Below are positions 1-7,225 of a stretch of DNA of 64,000 nt, one piece after another. Below the pieces are notes generated by a model, which was not told the origin of the DNA, ran no database searches, and saw only the letters and a program-made list of their open reading frames with translations. The translations under genes were made by a program, and so were the position numbers. Each line of letters opens with the position of its first letter. The stretch's first letter is position 1. Source of the DNA: Hymenobacter nivis (lineage in GTDB: Bacteria > Bacteroidota > Bacteroidia > Cytophagales > Hymenobacteraceae); NCBI RefSeq assembly GCF_003149515.1, contig NZ_CP029145.1:806001-870000 (forward strand). Reading direction: 5' to 3'.

Positions 1-980
1 ACGGCGCGTACGGTGCGCTCGGGCTTGAGGCCGGCGGCGTGCAGCAGACGCAGGGCCTCCATGCTCTGCGTCACGCCGGTGCCGTCGTCGTGGGCCCCCT
101 GGGCGAGGTCCCACGAGTCGAGATGGCCGCCGACGGTGATGATTTCCTGCGGGAATTTCGAGCCCCGGATTTCGCCCACCACGTTGTAGCTTTTTACGTC
201 GGGCAGCATCTGGCAGCCCATTTCCAGCTCAAATTTCAGGCTTGGGTCGGCCTTCAGCAACAGGCTGAGGCGGTCGGCAGCCAGGGTGCTGAGGGCCGCG
301 CCGGGCACCTGCGGCGCCCCCGCTGCGTACTGCGTAGTGCCGGTGTGGGGGTTGTCGTCGCGGGCGCTGGTGAGGGAGCGCACCAGGGCCCCCACGGCGC
401 CGCGGCGGCCGGCCTCGGCGGGGCCGCTGCGGCGCTGGTCGCCGGCGGCGCCGTAGGCCTGGCCCGGCTCAATGAGGGCATCATCGAAGGGCCGGTTGAA
501 GAACACGAACTTGCCCTTTACAGCGGCGTCAGGCAGCTTTTTCAGCTCGTCGAGACTGTGCACCTCCACCACGCCGGCACGCAGCTTGCCGCTGGTGCCC
601 ACCGAGTTGCCCAGCGCGCACACGGCCACGGGCACGCTCTTGCCCTTGTTGCCAATGATTTCGCCACGCTCCTTGGGGCCCCGCACCCAGTGCGGCACCA
701 TCACTTCCTGCAAGTACACCTTGTCGAAGCCCGCTTTTTCCATCGTGCGCTGGCCCCACTCCACGGCCAGTTGGGCCTGGGGCGAGCCCGAAAGCCGCCC
801 GCCAATGGTGCCGGTGAGGTAGCGCAAATTCTCGTAGCACTGCCCGCGCAGCAGGGCCTCGTCAAAGATGCGGCGGATATTGAGCGAGTCGGTTTTGGGC
901 CCCGCGGGCGCGATTTGGGCACGGGCGGCGGGGCCACCAGCCAGCAGGCCGGCCAGGAGCAAAGCAGAAAAATAGCGCAT
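1..980 (-). CDS. M28 family zinc peptidase, C-terminus cut by window edge
   Basis: Only the first 326 residues are present; the gene runs off the left edge. The start MRYFSALLLAG begins a Sec signal peptide ending near ARA-Q (residues 20-22). An inserted PA-like domain probably occupies about residues 130-240. The peptidase domain follows, with the M28 zinc motif GGHLDSWD (His286) and GAHDDGTGV (Asp298, Asp299). Family knowledge: co-catalytic zinc aminopeptidases or carboxypeptidases, usually periplasmic or secreted in Bacteroidota. The remaining metal ligands and the catalytic Glu lie outside the window, so activity and subfamily cannot be judged. The next gene on the same strand starts about 340 bp upstream. 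Confidence 0.88.
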   Translation of the reverse strand, partial: MRYFSALLLAGLLAGGPAARAQIAPAGPKTDSLNIRRIFDEALLRGQCYENLRYLTGTIGGRLSGSPQAQLAVEWGQRTMEKAGFDKVYLQEVMVPHWVRGPKERGEIIGNKGKSVPVAVCALGNSVGTSGKLRAGVVEVHSLDELKKLPDAAVKGKFVFFNRPFDDALIEPGQAYGAAGDQRRSGPAEAGRRGAVGALVRSLTSARDDNPHTGTTQYAAGAPQVPGAALSTLAADRLSLLLKADPSLKFELEMGCQMLPDVKSYNVVGEIRGSKFPQEIITVGGHLDSWDLAQGAHDDGTGVTQSMEALRLLHAAGLKPERTVRA

Positions 981-1027
981 CGGTTGAACAGTAAAAAGGC
1001 GAGGCAATCGGCCAAAAGTACCCACTA

Positions 1028-1324
1028 TTACCGCTTGGGCCACACGCCGGGCCACAGCCCGCACTGCCGTAGCATCCGGGCCACGGGCGAATCGGGCTGC
1101 AGCAGCGGGATGAGTTCAGCGTAGGGAATGGTGGTGTCAATCGGGCCGTATATATAGCGCACTATTTCATAAGTCCTGTGCTGAAATAACAGCCCTTCCT
1201 CAACCATACCAAGCCCATGATTGGGCAACGGCACCAGCAGCGGATTGACTTCGGACGTGTTTATTAGAGCAAATCCCATGTCATTGTGCATGATACCCAC
1301 AATGGTCAAACTAGTTTTTGGCAT
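1028..1324 (-). CDS. Small hypothetical protein next to a dead transposase
   Basis: A 98-residue reading frame with no family I recognise. It is mixed polar/hydrophobic, has no signal peptide or membrane segment, and has ordinary composition (motifs IYGPIDTTIPYAELIPLL). The first ATG overlaps the last codons and stop of the transposase remnant by 14 nt. In-frame ATGs at about 1291 and 1279 (MHND, MGFA) are plausible real starts if the insertion added the first codons. It points the same way as the M28 peptidase downstream. It could be a real small gene whose upstream region was replaced by the insertion, or a 3' fragment of a longer gene. Confidence 0.45.
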   Translation of the reverse strand: MPKTSLTIVGIMHNDMGFALINTSEVNPLLVPLPNHGLGMVEEGLLFQHRTYEIVRYIYGPIDTTIPYAELIPLLQPDSPVARMLRQCGLWPGVWPKR

Positions 1325-2235
1325 CCTGTTCGGTTATCCACCCGGCCGCGGCCCGGATGGCGTCCTCGAGCAAGTCGCGGGTACGCGCCTGGGCCGTGCG
1401 CAACCAGGTTTTGAGTTTACTAAAGGCTAACCCAATCGGGTTGAAGTCCGGAGAATAGGGCAGCAGGCACAGCAGACATGCCCAGTATTTTTGAACAATT
1501 TCGTCTAAGCCCGCTACTTTGTGGACCGAGAGGTTATCGCACACCACTACGTCGCCGGGCTGCAGCGCGGGGCGGGGCACTTGGTCGAGGCAAGCGGCAA
1601 ACACGTCCCCGTTGACGGCCCCGTCCACGCTCCGTAGGCGCCCAGCCCGTCGGGGGTGAGCGCGGCGATGAGCGTCACGTTGGGCCCGGCGTGCAGCGGC
1701 CCGGCTTGGTCCACGCGCCGGCCGGCCGGGCCACGGCCGTAGCGGCGGCAATAGGGCAGGTTCGTACGGGTTTCATCGACGAAGACAAAACGCATCATCT
1801 CTTCGCGCTGAACGTGTTCTGTAAACGAGCGCCGTAACTCAACGACGCGCTCCGTGCCGCGTTCGGCGGCGTGAATGCTTTTTTTACGGTCCCAGCCCCG
1901 CCCGATGACGGCGCCCCCAGGGCCGATTGACTCAGCTTCGAGCCCCCGGCCGCCACTAGAGCCGTGCAGCGTTCGTTCAGTTCCACATCGGGCTGCGCCA
2001 CCAGACAGGCCACCAGGTGGAGGCACCCCGCCGGGTCCAGGCGGGGCGCCGGGCCACCACCGGCCGGAAGAACAGCCAGCGAGCCGCTCTTACGTTTTCG
2101 ACTTAATAGCTTGTTCACAAAAGAAATAGGGACGCTGAATTGGGCTGCCACCTGATAAATCCGAGCCTTTGACTCAGTACAGGCTGCCGCGATGCGTTCC
2201 CGCAAATCAATCGAATATGCTTTCGTACCTAAAGT
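1311..2235 (-). pseudogene. IS630-family transposase remnant (two frameshifts, lost catalytic Glu)
   Basis: Three overlapping frames together rebuild an IS630-type transposase. The N-terminal helix-turn-helix part (AYSIDLRERIAAACTESKAR) starts near 2229 without a start codon. The middle carries the first catalytic Asp in RFVFVDETRTN. The C-terminal part carries the second Asp in VVCDNLSVHK and the PYSPDFNPI block. Frame changes fall near 1885 and 1632. The family has Glu after NPI (NPIE.AFSK), but here the codon is GGG, giving NPIGLAFSK, so the DDE triad is broken independently of the frameshifts. No terminal inverted repeats or TA target duplication could be identified at its edges. Confidence 0.85.
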
Positions 2236-2284
2236 TGCGTGAAACTCTATACAATAACTTGGGAACCGTTCTAACTGCCCATTG

Positions 2285-2415
2285 GGTTCTTGGAGACTTT
2301 TAGTGGAGCTGAGGCAATTTGAGCATTTGCTGTGGTACAAATTACTGAAATTAAATAGGTTATGATTAACCGCCTATCCGCTAAGTAGCTGCTCCACTAA
2401 AAGTCTCCAAGAACC
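2285..2415. mobile_element. 131-bp MITE-like element with 8-bp target duplication
   Basis: Perfect 25-bp terminal inverted repeats lie at 2285-2309 and 2391-2415 (outer end GGTTCTTGGAGACTTTTAGT). They are flanked on both sides by the direct repeat GCCCATTG (2277-2284 and 2416-2423). The roughly 80-bp AT-rich centre has no coding capacity. This is the structure of a non-autonomous transposable element mobilised in trans. An 8-bp duplication does not fit the adjacent IS630 remnant, whose family duplicates TA, so another transposase family must have moved it. Confidence 0.85.
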
Positions 2416-2441
2416 GCCCATTGTTAACTGACAGCTGATTT

Positions 2442-3896
2442 TCAGCCTTCTAGGGCGGCGCGCAGCAGCTGGTTGGCCTGCTTGGGGTCGGCCTTGCCAC
2501 CGGTGAGCTTCATGAGCTCGCCCATGAACATGCCGGTGAGCGATTTTTTGCCGGCCCGGTACTCGGCCACTTTGGCCGGGTTGGCGGCCAGCACCTGCGC
2601 CACCAGGGCCCCCAGCGCGTCGCCGTCGGTTTTGCTGAGCAGGCCCAGGGCCTCGGCTGCCCCAGTGGCGTTGGCCGTGGGATGCTCCAGCAAGTACGGA
2701 AATAACTGCTTGCTGGCCACCGAGTAATTGATCTTGTCCTCGTCAATCAGTTCAATGATGCCAGCAAGCTGGGCGGGGTCGAGCGGGAAGTCTTCCATCG
2801 CCAGGGCCCGCTCGTTGAGGTACGACTTCACGGGGCCCATCACCCAGTTGGCGGCGGCCTTGGCGTTGGGCGTGAGGCGGGCCAGGCCGTCGAAGTACTG
2901 GGCCACTTCCTTCTGGTCAATCAGCACCGAGGCGTCGTAGTCGCTCAGCCCCAGCTCGCCGGTGAAGCGGGCGTAAAGCTGCTGCGGCAGCGCCGGCAGC
3001 TCGGCCTGGATGCGGTGCAGCCAGGCGTCGTCGATGATGAGCGGCGGCAGGTCGGGCTCGGGGAAGTAGCGGTAGTCGTTCAGCGTCTCCTTGCTGCGCT
3101 GCCCGTTGGTGGTGCCGGTCACGGCGTCGAAGCCGCGGGTTTCGCTGGCCACTTCCTCGCCGGCCTCCACGAGGGCAATCTGGCGCTCAATCTCATAGGC
3201 AATGGCGCGCTGCACGTTGCGGAAGGAGTTCATGTTCTTCACTTCCACCTTCACACCGAACTCGGGGGCTCCGTGCAGCATCACCGAGATGTTGGCGTCG
3301 CAGCGCAGCGAGCCTTCCTCCATGTTGCCGTCGCAGATGCCGAGGTACTCCACCAGCTTTTTAATTTCGGTGAGGTAGGCGTAGGCTTCCTCGCTGGTGC
3401 GGATGTCGGGTTCGCTCACAATCTCAATCAGCGGCACGCCGGCGCGGTTCAGGTCGACCAGGGTTTCGGTTTCGCCGGCCAGGTGTATCGATTTGCCCGC
3501 GTCCTCTTCCATGTGGATGCGCGTGACGCCGATGCGCTTCACTTCCTCGCCCACCCGCACGTCGAGGTAGCCGTCGTAGCAAATCGGGGTTTTGTCCTGC
3601 GTAATCTGGTAGCCCTTAGGCAGGTCGGGGTAAAAGTAGTTTTTGCGGGCAAACAGATTGTCGCGTCGGATGTGGCAGTTAGTGGCCAGGCCCATTTTCA
3701 TGGCAAAGTCCACGGCCGTACGGTTCACCTTGGGCAGGGTGCCGGGGTGGCCAAGGGTGATGACCGAGAGGTTGGTGTTGGGGGCCATGCCATACTCGTT
3801 CTCGTCGGACGAGTACATTTTGCTGCGCGTGAGCAGCTGGGCGTGTACTTCCAGCCCAATCACGGGTTGGTACTTGGCAAGCAGGGCGTCGTCCAT
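2442..3896 (-). CDS. gatB: Aspartyl/glutamyl-tRNA(Asn/Gln) amidotransferase subunit B
   Basis: A 484-residue GatB, the usual length. Subunit B of GatCAB phosphorylates and amidates mischarged Glu-tRNA(Gln) or Asp-tRNA(Asn). Visible family blocks are YQPVIGLEVHAQL near the N-terminus, the PLIEIVSEPDIR block, and the C-terminal tail region with GGKADPKQANQLL, which contacts tRNA. The start MDDALLAKYQ was chosen because the cradle-domain homology begins right there; an upstream in-frame ATG only adds unconserved residues. gatA and gatC are not next to it, as is common in this phylum. Confidence 0.97.
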   Translation of the reverse strand: MDDALLAKYQPVIGLEVHAQLLTRSKMYSSDENEYGMAPNTNLSVITLGHPGTLPKVNRTAVDFAMKMGLATNCHIRRDNLFARKNYFYPDLPKGYQITQDKTPICYDGYLDVRVGEEVKRIGVTRIHMEEDAGKSIHLAGETETLVDLNRAGVPLIEIVSEPDIRTSEEAYAYLTEIKKLVEYLGICDGNMEEGSLRCDANISVMLHGAPEFGVKVEVKNMNSFRNVQRAIAYEIERQIALVEAGEEVASETRGFDAVTGTTNGQRSKETLNDYRYFPEPDLPPLIIDDAWLHRIQAELPALPQQLYARFTGELGLSDYDASVLIDQKEVAQYFDGLARLTPNAKAAANWVMGPVKSYLNERALAMEDFPLDPAQLAGIIELIDEDKINYSVASKQLFPYLLEHPTANATGAAEALGLLSKTDGDALGALVAQVLAANPAKVAEYRAGKKSLTGMFMGELMKLTGGKADPKQANQLLRAALEG

Positions 3897-4064
3897 ATAA
3901 TACAGCGAATGAGTAGGCCGCGGCCAATGCCGCCGCAACCCAGCTGCAAGTTAAAACCGATTCGGCCCCCGGTTTTGTTCGCGGCCGGCCGGCGTACCCG
4001 GGCCGGGGCCCCATACCGGCGTTTTTCACCGGGGCCCCAGCAGCAGCTGGGGCGGGGGGGGCAT

Positions 4065-4101
4065 AAAAAAAGCAGCCCGCTCAACGGAGCGGGCTGCTTT
4101 T
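4065..4101 (-). terminator. Rho-independent terminator of the OmpA/TSP3 gene
   Basis: A perfect 12-bp stem (AGCAGCCCGCTC paired with GAGCGGGCTGCT) with loop AACG is flanked by an A run on one side and a T run on the other. It therefore ends minus-strand transcription from the OmpA gene and could act in both directions. Confidence 0.85.
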
Positions 4102-4130
4102 CAATAGGAGCCAGAAAGGCTGGCCGGCGC

Positions 4131-5765
4131 TTACTTACGCTTGGCAGGGGCCTTTTTAGCGGGAGCCTTTTTCATCGGCGCCTTGCGGCTGCGGGGCGAG
4201 CCGGTGCCGATGGTTTTCTTGCCCGGCAACTTCTTGCCTTCGGCTTTCAGCTCGCTGATGGTGGGGGCGGCGCCGTATTTCACTTCGGCGGCGTTGGTTT
4301 CGCCGGTGAGGTAGGGGTCGAAGTCCACGCGGCGGTTTTTAGCCTGGCCGGCGGCCGTCTTGTTGTCAGCAATCGGGTGGGTCTCACCGTAGCCACGGGC
4401 CTCGATGCGCTCGGCGGGGATGCCTTTGCTCAGCATGTACTTACGGGCCGCGGCGGCGCGCTCGTAGCTCAGGCGCAGGTTGTAGTTGTCGTCGCCCTTG
4501 CTATCGGTGTGGCCGGCGATGCTGAGCGAGTAGTCGGGGTACTCGTTCATGATTTGCACCATCTGCTCCAGCTTGGGGAACGACGAAGGCTTCAGGGTCG
4601 ACTTGTTGAAGTCGAAGTTGATGTACTTCGTGGCTTCGTTGAGCACCTTCTTGGTTTCGGCCTTCATCTCGGGGCAGCCTTTGTTGCTGGCGGGGCCGGC
4701 ACGGTCGGGGCACTTGTCCTGGTAGTCGGGCACGCCGTCACCGTCGCGGTCCAGCGGGCAGCCGGTGGCGTCCACTTTCACACCAGCGGGCGTATTGGGG
4801 CACTTGTCGAGGTAGTCGGCCACGCCGTCGCCGTCGGCATCAAGCGGGCAGCCGGTGGCGTCCACTTTCACGCCGGCGGGGGTATTGGGGCACTTGTCGT
4901 CGTTGTCGGCCACGCCGTCACCGTCCGCATCCGGGCAGCCTTGCAGGGCAGCCAGGCCTTTCACGTCGGGGCACTTGTCCTGGTAGTCGGCCACGCCGTC
5001 GCCGTCGGTGTCAACCGGGCAGCCGTTAGCATCCACTTTCACGCCAGCGGGCGTGTCGGGGCACTTGTCTTTGCGGTCGGGTACGCCGTCACCGTCGGTA
5101 TCCTTAGACTTACCCAGGTTAGCGGTCAGGCCGGCCGAGAATTGCAGGTAGCGGTCGTGGTTGTAGTAAAAGCCGGTGGCGTTGCTGGCCGAGCCGTCGA
5201 GCTTGTCGTCGCCGGTGACAAGCATGTGCTCGCCCGCCTGGGCAAACAGGCTGAAACCAGGCGTGATGCGGAAGTCCAATCCAATGGCGCCAGCGGCGTC
5301 AAAGGAAGTAAAATCAATGTGGTTAGCTGCCGCGGTCGGCGAGGCGTAGCGGTCGGAGTTGACGCGGGCCACGCCCGGCTGAATCAGGAAATAGGGCCGA
5401 ATGGCGGCCTCGTCTTTCAGGGGTAGCTTGAACTTGAAGCCCAGGCCGTAGGTGCTGATGTTGGCGTAGAAACGGGTGCCGTTGTTGGCGGATGCGCCCG
5501 TGGGCGACGGAAAGCGCAGCGTGGCTTGGTTGGCCGACAGGTTGATGTCGAAGCCTTTGCTGATATAGCGGCTCAGGGTGAGGCCGCCGCCGTAAGTGCC
5601 GCCCTTGGCCTTGAAATAGGTATTACCCAGGTCGCCCATGTACTGGAGCGTGGTGGCGTACCCGCTGATGCCAAACTTTTTATCGGCCGACTGGGCTTGG
5701 CTGCGCGGGGCCGCGGCCAGCAGACCCAGGCCCAGCAGAGTCGTTGTAGATAACAGGTGTTTCAT
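4131..5765 (-). CDS. OmpA-family outer-membrane protein with TSP3 calcium repeats
   Basis: A 544-residue envelope protein. In order: signal peptide ending at AQA-Q/S (residues 1-25); an eight-strand-type beta-barrel region (about 28-228); a block of thrombospondin type 3 repeats (about 231-375, repeated DxDGDGVxD and DKCPxTPAGVKVDATGCP) that bind calcium in this family; an OmpA C-terminal peptidoglycan-binding domain (about 385-485, with FDFNKSTLKPSS, HTDSKGDDNYN and NRRVDF); and a lysine-rich tail ending KKAPAKKAPAKRK. It probably links outer membrane and cell wall. It stands alone with its own terminator. The basic tail is unusual for an OmpA protein and may contact anionic LPS or nucleic acid (inference). 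Confidence 0.93.
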   Translation of the reverse strand: MKHLLSTTTLLGLGLLAAAPRSQAQSADKKFGISGYATTLQYMGDLGNTYFKAKGGTYGGGLTLSRYISKGFDINLSANQATLRFPSPTGASANNGTRFYANISTYGLGFKFKLPLKDEAAIRPYFLIQPGVARVNSDRYASPTAAANHIDFTSFDAAGAIGLDFRITPGFSLFAQAGEHMLVTGDDKLDGSASNATGFYYNHDRYLQFSAGLTANLGKSKDTDGDGVPDRKDKCPDTPAGVKVDANGCPVDTDGDGVADYQDKCPDVKGLAALQGCPDADGDGVADNDDKCPNTPAGVKVDATGCPLDADGDGVADYLDKCPNTPAGVKVDATGCPLDRDGDGVPDYQDKCPDRAGPASNKGCPEMKAETKKVLNEATKYINFDFNKSTLKPSSFPKLEQMVQIMNEYPDYSLSIAGHTDSKGDDNYNLRLSYERAAAARKYMLSKGIPAERIEARGYGETHPIADNKTAAGQAKNRRVDFDPYLTGETNAAEVKYGAAPTISELKAEGKKLPGKKTIGTGSPRSRKAPMKKAPAKKAPAKRK

Positions 5766-5906
5766 AAAGATTTGGGTAAAAAATGGGGAACTTCCCCGTT
5801 GGTATGCGTGTCAAAAAAAGTGCAAATTATGGCGCCTAGGCTGCGCTACAGTGCCGAAATACGAGAGACACTGAAAGGAGGTTTTGCGCAATCCGCATTA
5901 GTAATC

Positions 5907-5941
5907 AAAAAAAACGCCCCGCATCCTTCGGCGCACGGGCG
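5907..5941 (-). terminator. Probable terminator of the TonB-like gene
   Basis: On the minus strand a GC-rich imperfect hairpin (CGCCC pairing with GGGCG around a short loop) is followed by eight T residues, about 100 nt after the stop of the upstream minus-strand gene. Confidence 0.55.
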
Positions 5942-6038
5942 CCAGCCCCCGGGCGCAGGGTGCTACGCAGGGCCCCACGCCCCGCGCCAAGCAACCATTG
6001 GGGCTGGAGGAAGCTCACCGCAGGGCCCCCAGCCGGCT

Positions 6039-6941
6039 TTACAGCCGCCGCCTCGGGCTGGGGCCCTGCGCCGGCGTAACGTAGAACACCACTGGCACGC
6101 GGCAGGTGGAGCGCACGGTTTGGCCGTCGAGCTGCCCGGGGCGGAACCTTTTGGTTAGGCCGCGCACCGCGGCCAGCACCTTCTCGTTCAGCCACGGAGC
6201 CGACGATCGGGCCACGTAGGGGTCGGCCACCTCGCCCTGCTCGGTGATGGTGAACACGACGTCGATTTGGCCCACCGGCCAGCGGGCCGCGCCCGGCGCC
6301 ACGGGCAGGATTGCGCCCGGCGCCTCGCCCGGCGCCGCCCCGTAGGCACTTTCCCACATCATCGGGCCCGACGTGGCGAAGCGGTGCATTTCGGTGGCGT
6401 TGGGCCGCACGTGCCGCGTCACGTCGTGGTACAGCACCAGGGCCCCACCCGGGTACAGGGGCGGCTGCTCGTAGGGAAAGTACGGTACGGGGCGGCCGTC
6501 GGGGCCGTAGCAGGCCCCCAGCATGTTCTGGTCGGCCACGAACCGGTCGCGCCGCTTCAGAGTGCCGTCGGGGTAGTAGGTGAGCAACTCGCCCTGGCGG
6601 CGGCCCCGGAGGTATTCTTCCTTGGTGCACAGGCGGCCGTCTTCGTACCACGTTGTGCGGGTGCCGTGCACCACGCCCTGGCCCAGGTCGAGGTAGGGCG
6701 TGTAGGCTTGCAGGGCCCCCGCGGCGTAGTAGCGCCGCACCACGGCGCTGCTGCTACTGTCGGGGCGCAGGGTCTCGACGCGGTAGGCGGCGCTGTCGGG
6801 GCCCGGCAGCGGGCGTTCGTCGGCGTCCAGGTAGGCTACCGTCGTCTGCGGAAACGCGGGCGCGGGCGCGGTTTGAGCACGCGCCACGCCCCCCAGCCCC
6901 CAGGCCACTAGCAACGGCAGCAAGAATCGAAATGCAGGCAT
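6039..6941 (-). CDS. Exported protein with MORN-like repeats and TonB C-terminal domain
   Basis: A 300-residue protein. The start MPAFRFLLPLL opens a signal peptide ending ARAQ. The middle contains MORN/YwqK-type repeats (WYEDGRLCTKEEYL, TYYPDGTLKRRDRF). The end is a TonB-C-like domain (VGQIDVVFTITEQGEVAD to STCRVPVVFYV). No N-terminal membrane anchor or proline-rich spanning segment remains after cleavage, so it is probably not a classical ExbBD-coupled TonB but one of the periplasmic TonB_C proteins common in Bacteroidota. The start was chosen at the ATG that gives a signal peptide, 99 nt inside the longest frame. Confidence 0.8.
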   Translation of the reverse strand: MPAFRFLLPLLVAWGLGGVARAQTAPAPAFPQTTVAYLDADERPLPGPDSAAYRVETLRPDSSSSAVVRRYYAAGALQAYTPYLDLGQGVVHGTRTTWYEDGRLCTKEEYLRGRRQGELLTYYPDGTLKRRDRFVADQNMLGACYGPDGRPVPYFPYEQPPLYPGGALVLYHDVTRHVRPNATEMHRFATSGPMMWESAYGAAPGEAPGAILPVAPGAARWPVGQIDVVFTITEQGEVADPYVARSSAPWLNEKVLAAVRGLTKRFRPGQLDGQTVRSTCRVPVVFYVTPAQGPSPRRRL

Positions 6942-7009
6942 CGGACGGTCCGGGTAGGGTTCGGCCAACGGAAAAGAAACTGGGGCCCCGGCCCGGGGTC
7001 CCACGGCAC

Positions 7010-7017
7010 CAAATGTA
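7010..7017 (-). promoter_or_regulatory. -7 promoter motif TACATTTG for the TonB-like gene
   Basis: Matches the Bacteroidota -7 consensus TAnnTTTG about 68 nt before the start codon. No convincing -33 element is seen. Confidence 0.3.
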
Positions 7018-7225
7018 AGCCTTAACGAACCTCTTGCCAACGGCCTACGCCCACCAGGGCCCCGGGCGGGGCGGGGCTACGCAGCAGAGCTTTCCGAGGG
7101 GATTTTTAGCAAGCGCACGCAGCCCCGGCCAAAAGCCCCCTGGCATGCAACAGGACCCCGGGCCCACGCACCGTTGCACGCACCCCCGGGGCCCTGTTTC
7201 TAATTTCCAACGGATGCCGGAGGCG

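Noticed and set aside
39..1124. Long plus-strand open frame of 361 codons
   Set aside because: It is the antisense shadow of the M28 peptidase; the minus strand carries a signal peptide and the M28 metal motif.
3015..5426. 803-codon plus-strand open frame over gatB and the OmpA gene
   Set aside because: It spans two clear minus-strand genes and reads as Val/Gly/His-rich antisense sequence caused by high GC.
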